From: Bacteroidota bacterium | GTDB lineage: Bacteria > Bacteroidota > Bacteroidia > Chitinophagales > LD1 | NCBI GenBank assembly: GCA_026391075.1 | Contig: JAPLES010000007.1 | Location: 1 to 64,000, forward strand | Direction: 5' to 3' | Length of the DNA: 64,000 nucleotides | In this document: positions 42,081 to 50,885 of the stretch, in pieces | Layout: each line of letters begins with the position of its first letter | Position numbering within the stretch: the stretch's first letter is position 1 | The notes under the pieces: model-generated | Database searches by the model: none | What the model was told of the DNA's origin: nothing | What the model saw: the letters and a program-made list of their open reading frames with translations, nothing else | Translations under genes and position numbers: made by a program

Positions 42081-42680
42081 TCAGCTTAGTTTTGCGGATA
42101 TAAGATTAATAAACTCACTGCGCGTTGACTGTTTTTCAAACTCTCCGGTGAATGCAGAAGTGGTTGTAACCGAGTTTTGTTTCGATACACCGCGCATCAT
42201 CATGCATAAATGTTTTGCTTCAATTACGACAGCCACACCCAGCGGATTTAGGGCTTCCTGTATAGCATCGCGAACCTGAATGGTTAAACGTTCCTGCACT
42301 TGCAATCTTCTTGCAAACACATCTACTACACGAGCCAGCTTACTTAATCCAACAATCTTTCCGTTAGGGATATAAGCAATGTGTGCACGACCGAAAAACG
42401 GAAGCATGTGGTGTTCGCAGAGCGAATACAGTTCAATGTCTTTTACAATCACCATTTGGTTGTGCTTTTCATCGAACAAAGCACCGCGCAAAATTTCAAC
42501 AGCATCTAACTCGTAACCCTGCGTTAAGAAGTGCATGGCTTTAGCAACTCTTTCGGGAGTTTTTTCCAAGCCATCGCGGGTTACATCTTCTCCCAATGCT
42601 TTTAAAATTTCACTGTAGTGGTCTTTAACCAGTGTAAGCGTTTCGGGATTATAGATTTCTTTTTTCTCGTAGTGTTTCAT
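42081..42680 (-). CDS. folE: GTP cyclohydrolase I
   Basis: This 199-aa enzyme converts GTP to 7,8-dihydroneopterin triphosphate. The zinc ligands are visible in [19 protein letters not shown] and HLCMMMRGV, and QVQERLTIQ is conserved. queD lies 9 bp upstream on the same strand, so the pair supplies folate and queuosine precursors. Confidence 0.98.
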   Translation of the reverse strand: MKHYEKKEIYNPETLTLVKDHYSEILKALGEDVTRDGLEKTPERVAKAMHFLTQGYELDAVEILRGALFDEKHNQMVIVKDIELYSLCEHHMLPFFGRAHIAYIPNGKIVGLSKLARVVDVFARRLQVQERLTIQVRDAIQEALNPLGVAVVIEAKHLCMMMRGVSKQNSVTTTSAFTGEFEKQSTRSEFINLISAKLS

Positions 42681-42689
42681 AGCGGGGTT

Positions 42690-43097
42690 TTATTCTCCGT
42701 AATACTCAACAAATATATTTTCTGTCTCTACTAACTTAATGCAATGCAATTGACAAGTAGTAATGTGCGGGGCAATCCATTTCCAAATCTGCTTCAATAC
42801 ATTCTCGGTGCTTGGTAATACACCTTTCAACTCCGGCACGTCCATGTTGAAGTTCTTATGGTCAAGGCGTTCAACAATTTCGCGCTTCATAATCTTAGCG
42901 AGTTCGTGCGCATTCATGATGAATCCTGTATCGGGATTCGGTTCTCCTTTCACGGTAACAAACACATCGAAGTTGTGACCGTGCCAGTTCTTATTAGCGC
43001 ACTTGCCAAATACAGCATCGTTGTGTTCTTCTGTCCAACTTGGATTGAAGAGGCGATGCGCTCCGTTGAAATGTTCTCTTCTCGTGAGATATACCAT
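42690..43097 (-). CDS. queD: 6-carboxytetrahydropterin synthase
   Basis: This 135-aa PTPS-family enzyme has zinc histidines in FNGAHRL and KNWHGHNFDVFV, LDHKNFNMD, and the Cys-containing CANKNWHGH as in QueD. It acts after FolE in queuosine synthesis, with queA encoded at 50886. It lies 6 bp after the thiolase and 9 bp before folE. Confidence 0.93.
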   Translation of the reverse strand: MVYLTRREHFNGAHRLFNPSWTEEHNDAVFGKCANKNWHGHNFDVFVTVKGEPNPDTGFIMNAHELAKIMKREIVERLDHKNFNMDVPELKGVLPSTENVLKQIWKWIAPHITTCQLHCIKLVETENIFVEYYGE

Positions 43098-43103
43098 TGC
43101 TTC

Positions 43104-44390
43104 CTACCCGTTATACTTTTCAAGAATCATCGCATGTCCGTGCGCACCGGCTGCACAAGCAGAGAGCAAAGCGTACTTGCCGTTCTCTTTTATCAATCTG
43201 TTTGCCGCAGTGGTTACTAAACGTGCACCGGTGGCACCGAACGGATGTCCGAGTGAAAGTGAGCCGCCCCACAAATTGAGTTTCTCCATTGGCACATTGC
43301 CTACTGCTTTATCTCTTCCTAATTTATTCTTTGCAAAATCATCACTTGCCATGCACTTGAGGTTTGCCATTATTTGACCGGCAAATGCTTCGTGAAATTC
43401 AAACACATCTATATCGCTGATGTTCATTCCTGTTTTGGTCAACAGCTTCGACATCGCATAAGTTGGACCTAACAACAATTCCTCATTCAAATCGCAACCG
43501 CTGAAAGTGTAGGAGTGCAAATATGCCTTTGGCTTCAATCCTAATTCCTTCGCTTTGTCTTCTGTCATTAGCAATACCACAGCCGCGCCATCGGTTAAGA
43601 AGGAGGCGTTGGCAGCAGTAATCGTTCCGCCTTCTTTTACGAATGCCGGTTTCAGTTTCGAAATCTTTTCCATCGTGGTATCAGCACGGAAGCCGTTATC
43701 TTTTGAAATGCGCTTGAACTTAGGCGCAGATTCCACCGGTGCAATTTCATGCGCGAGGATTCCATCAGCATCTGCCTTGGCAGCGAGTTGATGCGAGCGC
43801 ACAGCAAACTCATCCTGCTCTTGACGTGTTACGCCATAACGTGCAGCCAAAATATCGCAGTCGAGTCCCATTGTTTTGTTCGTGAGGAATTCGGCAATAG
43901 CGGGTGCCTCGGGTTTAAAATCAACCGGACGAAGTGTAGAAAGAAACTTCAACGAATCACCGAGACCTTTGAGTTTTTGCGCTTTGAATAATTTCTTGCG
44001 CATAGGTCGGTTGAACAAAATTGGGGCATCGCTTGCGCAGTCAGTTCCACCGGCAATTACCACATCGGCATCGCCATTTTGCAGCACGTGCATAGCAGTT
44101 ACGATTGCCTGATTCGCGCTGATGCAAGCCATCGTTACGGTGTGGCAAGGAGAGGTGTTCGGTATACCCGCAGTGAGCGCGGCTTCGCGCGCCACGTTGC
44201 TGGTTTTTACATTGGTAATAACGGTGCCCATAACCACATAGCCCACCTGTTTAGGGTCAACGCCTGTTCTGTTGAGCAGCCCTTTGATGGCAAACTGCCC
44301 GAGCTGGTAGCTCATTAAATCCATATAATCGGTGCCCGAGCGCAGGAAGGGAGTGCGCGCTCCGTCTATTACTACTATTCGTTTGCTCAT
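43104..44390 (-). CDS. Acetyl-CoA C-acyltransferase (thiolase)
   Basis: This 428-aa thiolase has the nucleophile Cys in VTMACISANQA, His in FEFHEAFAGQIMANL and the Cys-Gly region SACAAGAHGHAMIL. The long form with SDAPILFNRPMRKKLFKAQK resembles FadI-type beta-oxidation thiolases. It starts the minus-strand operon with queD, folE and fabD. Together with two acyl-CoA dehydrogenases in this window it points to fatty-acid degradation. Confidence 0.95.
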   Translation of the reverse strand: MSKRIVVIDGARTPFLRSGTDYMDLMSYQLGQFAIKGLLNRTGVDPKQVGYVVMGTVITNVKTSNVAREAALTAGIPNTSPCHTVTMACISANQAIVTAMHVLQNGDADVVIAGGTDCASDAPILFNRPMRKKLFKAQKLKGLGDSLKFLSTLRPVDFKPEAPAIAEFLTNKTMGLDCDILAARYGVTRQEQDEFAVRSHQLAAKADADGILAHEIAPVESAPKFKRISKDNGFRADTTMEKISKLKPAFVKEGGTITAANASFLTDGAAVVLLMTEDKAKELGLKPKAYLHSYTFSGCDLNEELLLGPTYAMSKLLTKTGMNISDIDVFEFHEAFAGQIMANLKCMASDDFAKNKLGRDKAVGNVPMEKLNLWGGSLSLGHPFGATGARLVTTAANRLIKENGKYALLSACAAGAHGHAMILEKYNG

Positions 44391-44454
44391 GGTTGTTTTT
44401 TTGAGGGCGTGAAGATAGAAAAGTTAGTGGTTCACCGAATTAGCATCGTGGGGG

Positions 44455-44538
44455 TTCCCGCCTCAAAGCAGGCGGTCGCGCTATCGCTGCAAGTCCTCGC
44501 CCCAAAGCGGGCTGCGGGCTTTCCGCTCTATCGCTAAC
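44455..44538. repeat. Interspersed G/C-rich hairpin repeat
   Basis: CGCCTCAAAGCAGGCGG and GCCCCAAAGCGGGC form two hairpins, and CGCTATCGCT/CGCTCTATCGCT is repeated at both sides. The spacer upstream of the thiolase holds nothing else. Confidence 0.6.
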
Positions 44539-44541
44539 CCA

Positions 44542-44571
44542 AATACAAACAGCCGGTTCTGTCTTTTTGTA
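44542..44571 (-). terminator. Probable terminator of the lipoprotein gene
   Basis: ATACAAACAG and CTGTCTTTTTGTAT pair imperfectly around CCGGTT, downstream of the stop at 44655 on the minus strand. The stem resembles the frr terminator. Confidence 0.45.
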
Positions 44572-44654
44572 TCATTATTACAAACAGAAAACTCCTGACG
44601 GAGTTGAATTCAAATTTGTATTTGCTCCATAGGAGACGTCTGTAAGTAGATTTT

Positions 44655-45503
44655 TTAAAAAATCCCATAAGGATATACGTAGTAGTAGCTTGAAGATTTT
44701 CTATACGGAAATTCATCAGCATTTTGTTGCCTATCGTATTTCCCACGGAACTGATTTTCTTTCATCATTGTTACTGTCTTTACCTTAAACTCGTTGTCTA
44801 CATAAAATTCATTAGTAAAATTTTCATTGGTAGAAAGGGTCAAAAAATTTCGAAAAGACAGAAAAATATTTTTCCCGGTTAATTGAGCCACCATGATTTT
44901 AGTGGTTTTCTTGTCGTTAAGACTTGAAGGAACTATTTCTTCAGAAAAATTTTTCTTGTTGTATTCAACGAATGAAAAATCTGTCAAGTGCATAGTCGGT
45001 TTGAAAAAATTCGACTTTGGTGGAATGAAAGTTACCCTTTCTGGTTTTGACTTTGTAGAATTACTATAAGACTCTCCCACCGTAGTGCCAAGACTGAGAT
45101 TAAAAACTTCTCCATAAGTTGTAACTCCTCCATGGTTGGGCAATGTTATTATTGGTTTGAAAAAATCTTCCGAAAAAGTAAACGAATTTGAAGTATAGGT
45201 GGTTTTCGTATTAGTGAATTCCTCATCTTCCCAATAATTTAATTTAGTTGAATTACTAATGAGGGCACTTTTTTTCCAATCGACATAAATGGGAATACTT
45301 AGCTTATTGTAAATTGTAAAACTCATTATGCCTTTTTCAGCCCAAAAGTAGTAACTGACTAAGATTGAATCGTTCTCATAATAGCACACGTTTTCTTTTG
45401 TCTTTGTATTTACACAATCAACATCAATTACTTGCATCCATGTTCCACAGGACGAAATGAAACAAATTGAAAAAATGCTTGAAATCCAAAAGAGTTTTCT
45501 CAT
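44655..45503 (-). CDS. Predicted lipoprotein, unknown function
   Basis: This is a 282-aa protein from the ATG at 45503. MRKLFWISSIFSICFISSC ends in a lipobox-like ISSC, so the mature protein probably starts with lipidated Cys followed by GTWMQVIDVDC. The remainder is beta-rich with VSYYFWAEKGIMSFTIYNKL and a basic Tyr-rich C-terminus (SSYYYVYPYGIF). No family is recognised. It is a single gene; A+T content is high like the genome average. Confidence 0.75.
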   Translation of the reverse strand: MRKLFWISSIFSICFISSCGTWMQVIDVDCVNTKTKENVCYYENDSILVSYYFWAEKGIMSFTIYNKLSIPIYVDWKKSALISNSTKLNYWEDEEFTNTKTTYTSNSFTFSEDFFKPIITLPNHGGVTTYGEVFNLSLGTTVGESYSNSTKSKPERVTFIPPKSNFFKPTMHLTDFSFVEYNKKNFSEEIVPSSLNDKKTTKIMVAQLTGKNIFLSFRNFLTLSTNENFTNEFYVDNEFKVKTVTMMKENQFRGKYDRQQNADEFPYRKSSSYYYVYPYGIF

Positions 45504-45930
45504 GTTAGTATTGTTTAGCATTTCAAAAGTAAACTTCCTTTCCTTTCCCTCAAAATTTTCATTTCCAGTTTTTCACCACTCCCCTTTTTTGACCTTTCGA
45601 AACTTCGGTAGCCAATGCGTTGGTGCGTAGCACAGTCAGAAGTTTCGCGGCAAAAAGGAACGAAGCAAAACACAAATCAAACGTTCACTTACAACATCGC
45701 AATCAAACCAAAGACTGTATTGAGCCAAGCCCTCCAAAAATGCGGAGCATATTTTTGGAAAGCTTTTTGGTTACTTTTTTGCTAAAAAAGTGACAGAAAA
45801 AATTCCTCTTGCACATTCAAAAAACTCTTTTTTCTTTTGCAACATCATTTAGAAAACAACATTTCATAACCCAACCTTCAGGTTCTCACAAAACCTAAAG
45901 ACGGAACTTGAGGGACTAAAAATCTTCAAC
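45504..45930. other. 427-bp intergenic region with two hairpins
   Basis: No convincing gene is seen. A long imperfect hairpin spans 45581-45658 (CCTTTTTTG/CAAAAAGG outside, CGAAACTTC/GAAGTTTCG inside, CCAATGCGTTGG at the tip side). A second, GTTACTTTTTTGCTAAAAAA with GTGAC, is at 45770-45794. Confidence 0.55.
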
Positions 45931-46647
45931 ATGGAAACAGGACACGCAAAAAATGTAGCAAACTTCCAAATCCTTATCAACTCTTGTAATGGATACGGAG
46001 CCGCTTACAACCCCGCAAAAAACAGAATCAAAATTGCCAACCTCACTACCGTGCATCAGGGTGGTGTCAATGCGCTTCAATTGGTCGACTCCAAACTCCC
46101 TGCCTTAGATGCCGCCATTGCCGACCGTCAGGAAGCTTACGGTGGGCTCAGCAAATTCTACACACGCATTGGTGCAGCCGTTGATGCTTCCGACCTCACT
46201 GCCGGACTCAAAAAAGATGCACACGCCATCATTAAAAAAATCGTTGGTCAGCGCGCCACCCCCAAACCACCTAAAGCCGATTCAGAAAACGACAAAACGC
46301 ATAGCGCCTCGCAAATGAGCTACGACCAGCGTCAGGAAAACTTCCAGAAACTTTACGAATTACTAAACGGCAGCACTGGCTACTCGCCAAACGAAACCGA
46401 CCTTAAGGTAGCTGCCCTTCAAGCCGACCTTCAAATTCTTACAGACACAAACACAATTGCAAAGACAAATTACACACCTGTAGCAAACGCCCGTATCGCT
46501 CGCGATAAAGTTCTTTACGCTCCCGAAGAAGGGCTCTACGATTTACAAAACGAGGTAAAGAAATATGTAAAGTCCGTCTTCGGTGCCACAAGTGCCGAGT
46601 TCAAACAAATAAGCGGTCTAAAGTTTACCAAACCTGGCAAGAAGTAA
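45931..46647 (+). CDS. Orphan helical protein, unknown function
   Basis: This 238-aa soluble protein has no signal peptide. The N-terminal half (ANFQILINSCNGYGAAYNPA, VNALQLVDSKLPALDAAIAD) and C-terminal half (ADLQILTDTNTIAKTNYTPV, LYDLQNEVKKYVKSVFGATS) look like two helical repeats joined by a charged linker (ATPKPPKADSENDKTHSA). Similar hypothetical proteins occur in environmental Bacteroidota, from memory, but no function is known. It stands alone between noncoding stretches rich in hairpins and a 21-bp array, a pattern often seen for accessory genes. Codon use favours C at third positions more than its neighbours. Confidence 0.8.
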   Translation: METGHAKNVANFQILINSCNGYGAAYNPAKNRIKIANLTTVHQGGVNALQLVDSKLPALDAAIADRQEAYGGLSKFYTRIGAAVDASDLTAGLKKDAHAIIKKIVGQRATPKPPKADSENDKTHSASQMSYDQRQENFQKLYELLNGSTGYSPNETDLKVAALQADLQILTDTNTIAKTNYTPVANARIARDKVLYAPEEGLYDLQNEVKKYVKSVFGATSAEFKQISGLKFTKPGKK

Positions 46648-46710
46648 ACCTCCATCAACCTGTCCTCTTATGCAAATTCCCTTCCTTCCGAAGGGAATTT
46701 GCATTCTGCC

Positions 46711-46836
46711 AAAGCAACTAACCATCCTTTTCTTTCAAACAAGCGGAATGCTCCTTCAAATAACCATCCTGCTCCTTCAAATTAGCAGAATGTTCTTTCA
46801 AATAGCCATCATGCTTTCTCAAATAAGCAGAATGTT
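46711..46836. repeat. 21-bp tandem array (6 units, 42-bp alternation)
   Basis: Units start at 46711 (degenerate), 46732, 46753, 46774, 46795 and 46816. Two types alternate: CTTTCAAAxAAGCGGAATGxT and CCTTCAAATAACCATCCTGCT. On the minus strand one frame is open and reads HSAYLRK, HDGYLKE, HSANLKE, QDGYLKE, HSACLKE, KDG then stop; no start codon is evident. The 443-bp spacer holds nothing else clear. Confidence 0.85.
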
Positions 46837-47090
46837 TTGCAAAACACTTGTCTTTGTATTCTGCATTGGCGGTTGAATGTCTGGTAGTTCTTTAAGCAAA
46901 TAAAATTTCTGCCAACGCTCCGCATCTTCCGTCCTCCGCCATCTGCCAACCGTCAACTCAAACCCTCTCGTTGAAAATTCCTCCTCTGCTGTTAATTACT
47001 TCGCAAAATATTTGCCGCGCAATTTCTGCGCAAGATTATTTTCGCGCACGTTCCGAATATGAAAGAAGAGCGTAACCAAAATTTTTCACC

Positions 47091-48308
47091 ATGTCACAAG
47101 CTACAGCCACTATGAACCAACTCTCTGACCGCATCAACCAAATGCAGGAATCTGCCACTATCAAAATGAGCAAAATGAGCCGCGAATTAAAAGCGCAGGG
47201 TCACGATGTAATTGATTTGAGTTTGGGCGAACCCGATTTTGATACGCCTCAATACATTAAAGATGCAGCCAAGCTTGCCATTGACAAGGGCTATACCAAA
47301 TACACGCCAGTGCCGGGCTACCCCGAGTTGCGTAAAGCCATTATGCAAAAGTTTAAGCGTGATAATAATCTCGATTATACCATGGAGCAGATTGTGGTTT
47401 CTACCGGAGCCAAACAATCTATTGCCAATGTGGTGTTGAGTTTAATAAATCCGGGCGATGAAGTTTTATTGCCCGCGCCTTACAGGGTTAGCTATGCCGC
47501 CATTGCCGAACTTGCCGAAGGCAAGTGCGTTGAAATTCCTACCACGATTGATTCTAATTTTAAAGTAACTGCCGATTTGCTGGAGCAATACATTACGCCT
47601 AAAACCAAGCTGATGATTTTTTCATCGCCTTGCAATCCTACGGGTTCGGTGTTTTCGCAAGATGAGTTGAAGGCGATTGCAGCTGTGGTGAAAAAACATC
47701 CTAACCTGTTTGTGCTGTGCGATGAAATTTATGAATACATCAATTTCACCGGACAGAAGCATACAAGCTTAGCCGAGTTTGCCGAAATAAAAGAACAGGT
47801 AATTACGGTGAACGGTTTCAGTAAAGCTTTTGCTATGACTGGATGGAGACTGGGTTATATCGGTGCACCGCTTTTTATTGCTAAAGCATGCGACAAAATG
47901 CAGGGACAGTTTACTTCGGCTCCTTGCTCTATCACTCAAAAAGCAGGCGAAGCCGCTTTGCTTGGCGATACCACTCCGAGTTTCGATATGGTGAAAGAAT
48001 TTAAAAAGCGTAGAGATATTGTTTACGCATTGCTTAAAGAAATACCGGGATTGAAAGTGAATTTACCCGAGGGTGCTTTCTACTTCTTCTTCGATGTAAG
48101 TTCTTATTTCGGAAAAACATTTGAAGGCAAAGCGTTGAACACACCCGAAGATATTTCGTTGTTCTTATTGGCAGATGGCAAAATTGCTTTAGTAAGCGGT
48201 GAAAGCTTTGGCGATAAAAACTGTTTGCGCATGAGCTATGCAACAAGCGAAGAGAAATTGGTGGAAGCGTGTAAGAGAATTAAAGAAGGGTTCGCAAAAC
48301 TACAGTAG
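47091..48308 (+). CDS. PLP-dependent aminotransferase (aspartate aminotransferase type I)
   Basis: This 405-aa fold-type I aminotransferase has the PLP lysine in VNGFSKAFAMTGWRLGY. LSLGEPDFDTPQYIKDAAKL, SPCNPTGSVFSQDEL and the C-terminal Arg in CLRMSYATSEE are conserved. It transfers amino groups between aspartate or glutamate and 2-oxo acids. The ATG at 47112 would also fit the family start (MNQLSDRINQMQES). Confidence 0.93.
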   Translation: MSQATATMNQLSDRINQMQESATIKMSKMSRELKAQGHDVIDLSLGEPDFDTPQYIKDAAKLAIDKGYTKYTPVPGYPELRKAIMQKFKRDNNLDYTMEQIVVSTGAKQSIANVVLSLINPGDEVLLPAPYRVSYAAIAELAEGKCVEIPTTIDSNFKVTADLLEQYITPKTKLMIFSSPCNPTGSVFSQDELKAIAAVVKKHPNLFVLCDEIYEYINFTGQKHTSLAEFAEIKEQVITVNGFSKAFAMTGWRLGYIGAPLFIAKACDKMQGQFTSAPCSITQKAGEAALLGDTTPSFDMVKEFKKRRDIVYALLKEIPGLKVNLPEGAFYFFFDVSSYFGKTFEGKALNTPEDISLFLLADGKIALVSGESFGDKNCLRMSYATSEEKLVEACKRIKEGFAKLQ

Positions 48309-48422
48309 TTTACAGTTTGTCACAGCAGGGTTTCGTTTCGAACGCTGCGTTCAATTGCTCTAAAACGTATTTGTATTTTCATTTTCGAATTTTCAAATTC
48401 CCGAATTTATTAATTGCAATAA

Positions 48423-49382
48423 ATGCCTACACCTAAACTAAACTTCTCTAACCTCTCCGTCCTAATCATTGGCGATGTAATGGTTGACTTTTATTTATTC
48501 GGAGAAGTGAACCGCATTTCGCCCGAAGCACCTGTGCCTGTGGTTGAAATTGCGAGCAAGGAATCGCGCCCGGGTGGTGCGGCAAATGTTGCGCTTAATA
48601 TTGCAGAACTCGGAGCAAAACCAATTTTGCTTTCCATGGTAGGAAGAGATTTAACAGGCAATTTGTTGATTAAAATGCTTCGCGATTTTGGTGTAAAGAC
48701 CAATCATATTCTTCAAAACAAAAATCGCGTTACCACTTTAAAGACTCGTGTGTTTGATGAAGACAAACAAGTAGTGCGCTTTGATGAAGAAGAAATTGAA
48801 GATGTAAACGAAGCGCAGGAAACTTTGCTCATTAAAGAATTCAAAAAAATTCTTTTAAATGACAAACCCGATATCATCATCATTCAGGACTACAACAAAG
48901 GTGTGCTTACTAAATATTTCATTAAGCAGATTTTATTACTCGCCACCAAAACCGGAATACCGGTAGCTGTTGATCCTAAGGAGCGCAACTTTTTCGACTA
49001 TCAGGCAATTGATTTATTCAAACCAAACTTGCGCGAATTTTCCGAAGCCATCGGTTATCGCATTAATTCAAAAAGCATTGAAAGCTTGCGCAGTGGTGCA
49101 GAAGAATTGCGCAGAAAGAATCGATTTAAAAATTTAATGGTTACGCTTGGTGGCAATGGCATTTTTTGTTTCACCCGCGATGGAAATTCATTTATTGTTC
49201 CGGCTAAATCAATCAAAGCCGCTGATGTTTCGGGTGCCGGTGATACAGCTATTAGCATTGCCACACTTGCTTACGCACAAAAATATTCGCTCAAAGAAAT
49301 TGCACAGTTTGCCAATAAAGCTGCGGCTGCTGTTTGTAAAAAAGTAGGCGTTACTCCGGTTAGTTTGAAGGAGATGAAATAA
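48423..49382 (+). CDS. hldA: D-glycero-beta-D-manno-heptose-7-phosphate kinase
   Basis: This 319-aa PfkB-family kinase has IIGDVMVDFYLFGEVNRISP, GGAANVALNIAELGA and DVSGAGDTAISIATLAYA with the catalytic Asp in GAGD. It is the kinase half of HldE, encoded separately as usual in Bacteroidota, and makes ADP-heptose precursor for lipopolysaccharide core. The gene is convergent with a MacB-like permease at 9 bp. Confidence 0.87.
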   Translation: MPTPKLNFSNLSVLIIGDVMVDFYLFGEVNRISPEAPVPVVEIASKESRPGGAANVALNIAELGAKPILLSMVGRDLTGNLLIKMLRDFGVKTNHILQNKNRVTTLKTRVFDEDKQVVRFDEEEIEDVNEAQETLLIKEFKKILLNDKPDIIIIQDYNKGVLTKYFIKQILLLATKTGIPVAVDPKERNFFDYQAIDLFKPNLREFSEAIGYRINSKSIESLRSGAEELRRKNRFKNLMVTLGGNGIFCFTRDGNSFIVPAKSIKAADVSGAGDTAISIATLAYAQKYSLKEIAQFANKAAAAVCKKVGVTPVSLKEMK

Positions 49383-49391
49383 AAAAACACG

Positions 49392-50789
49392 CTAACTCGC
49401 TTTCTCTTTTCCTCTCTTAAATATTTTCCCCTTTCCTTTAAACAAATCACTCACCTCACCGCGTATAGCGTCAACAGGTTTCATATTGGCGGCACTCCAC
49501 GCAGGAATGAAACCGGCAAGTATTCCGGTTACAATAGAAATGGAAAGTCCTATGAAAATATTTTGTGCCGTTATATAGAATTGGAAATCGGAACCGTTGC
49601 TGGCAACTATCCAACCTAACACTTGAAAAACAAGAATAACCAGTAAAAGCCCTATGAGTCCGCCAAACATACAAAGCATTATTGCTTCCAATAAAAACTC
49701 CAGCAATATGTAAACCTTGCGCGCGCCCATTGCTTTTTTAATTCCAATTTGATACACACGCTCCTGCACACTCACAAACATAATATTCGCAATGCCGAAG
49801 GTTCCCACCAGAATAGAAAAGCCGCCAATAAACAAACCGGCAATATTGATGATGGAAAAAATAGAAGAGATAGCTTCAGTGAAAACACTGATTTGATTAA
49901 TGGCAAAATCATCTTCTTCATAAGGCGATAATCTGCGAATGGATCGCATAGCCCCTTTCAATTCATAGCGCAATTCGTCTATCGGCACTCCTGGTTTGGG
50001 GGCTATTTCGAGTAGCGGGTCATTGCCTATGTCGTTCATGTTTACAAACATGCTCATGAAACTAAATGGCACCATTACTTCATTATCGTGCGACAGACCA
50101 ATCATATCGCTACCTTCTTTTTTCAGCACGCCTATCACCGTTACTTTCACCCCTCTAATTTTTATTTGTTCTCCTTCAATATGGTTTCTGCCTTCAAACA
50201 AAGCTTCGGCTACGGTACTGCCAATTAAAGCAACTGCTTGCGCGTTGTTTGCCTCGCCTGTAGTAAAGTAACGCCCCTGTGTAAACTCTATTTCTTTAAT
50301 TTGATTATAGTCGTACGATACTCCCAGTATCTGCACACGCTCTGCCACATGGTCTCCATAAATTACATTTGCTCCACCAGCTTGGTAAACAATGCAGCTA
50401 CTTCGTGCGCCACTCATTTTTTGTTGTAATTGTTCCAACTCCCTACGATTGGTAGAAGGGCGGTTTATATACTTCCACCAGGGATAATCGGGACTCATGA
50501 TCCAGGGCCATTTTTGCACATATAAAATATCTTTGCCCAATGAGGCAAACGATTTTTGAATATTCATTTCCATGGAGTTGACAGCGGTGCGCACCGATAT
50601 AATGCAGAGAATACCGATGCTGATACCAATGAGCGAAAGGGTGGAGCGCAGTTTGGATGCGCGTATTTCAGCGAAGGATAAAACCAAACTTTGCCAAAAA
50701 ATTTGAAGAAAAATACTCACGCGGCAAACGTAATAAAAACTTACTAGCGCAACACGGGATTGACTTCGCCTTTTGCTAAACCAATTCAT
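49392..50789 (-). CDS. MacB/FtsX-type ABC transporter permease
   Basis: This is a 465-aa protein with an N-terminal helix (LRSTLSLIGISIGILCIISV), a MacB-like periplasmic core domain of about 250 residues and a C-terminal FtsX domain with three helices (GGFSILVGTFGIANIMFVSV, IGLLLVILVFQVLGWIV). Motif KKAMGARKVYILLEFLLEAI is typical. No ATPase gene is adjacent. A GTG at 50720 would give a start nearer the family norm; the ATG at 50789 is kept. Confidence 0.9.
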   Translation of the reverse strand: MNWFSKRRSQSRVALVSFYYVCRVSIFLQIFWQSLVLSFAEIRASKLRSTLSLIGISIGILCIISVRTAVNSMEMNIQKSFASLGKDILYVQKWPWIMSPDYPWWKYINRPSTNRRELEQLQQKMSGARSSCIVYQAGGANVIYGDHVAERVQILGVSYDYNQIKEIEFTQGRYFTTGEANNAQAVALIGSTVAEALFEGRNHIEGEQIKIRGVKVTVIGVLKKEGSDMIGLSHDNEVMVPFSFMSMFVNMNDIGNDPLLEIAPKPGVPIDELRYELKGAMRSIRRLSPYEEDDFAINQISVFTEAISSIFSIINIAGLFIGGFSILVGTFGIANIMFVSVQERVYQIGIKKAMGARKVYILLEFLLEAIMLCMFGGLIGLLLVILVFQVLGWIVASNGSDFQFYITAQNIFIGLSISIVTGILAGFIPAWSAANMKPVDAIRGEVSDLFKGKGKIFKRGKEKAS

Positions 50790-50792
50790 TTC

Positions 50793-50822
50793 TTGGCAAA
50801 TCCAATTCCCCGATTATTTTTG
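50793..50822 (+). promoter_or_regulatory. Promoter of queA
   Basis: TTG (50793-50795), 19 bp, then TATTTTTG (50815-50822). The leader of about 58 nt holds two alternative hairpins (50831-50856 and 50853-50876). Confidence 0.7.
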
Positions 50823-50830
50823 CGCCCTCG

Positions 50831-50876
50831 AAAATTCAGAAACGTTCTGAAATTTTGAATTCCGTAAAATTCAAAA
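50831..50876 (+). other. Overlapping hairpins in the queA leader
   Basis: AAAATTCAGAA can pair with TTCTGAAATTTT, and TTTTGAATT with AATTCAAAA; they share bases, so only one can form. No ribosome-binding or riboswitch motif is recognised. Confidence 0.45.
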
Positions 50877-50885
50877 ACAAATAAC

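Noticed and set aside
44534..44746. 70-aa minus-strand frame after the lipoprotein gene
   Set aside because: It overlaps the lipoprotein C-terminus and the terminator-like hairpin.
46711..46836. CRISPR array
   Set aside because: Units are contiguous without spacers and degenerate; no cas genes occur in the window.
46670..46876. Plus-strand 68-aa hydrophobic frame with heptads such as LLQISRM
   Set aside because: It arises from the 21-bp array; no conserved start context or neighbours, and the minus-strand frame is equally open.
50829..50885. preQ1 riboswitch in front of queA
   Set aside because: The leader is about 58 nt and AT-rich with plain hairpins; no preQ1 aptamer-like C-rich/A-rich pattern is seen, and queA-type control by preQ1 is not expected from this sequence.
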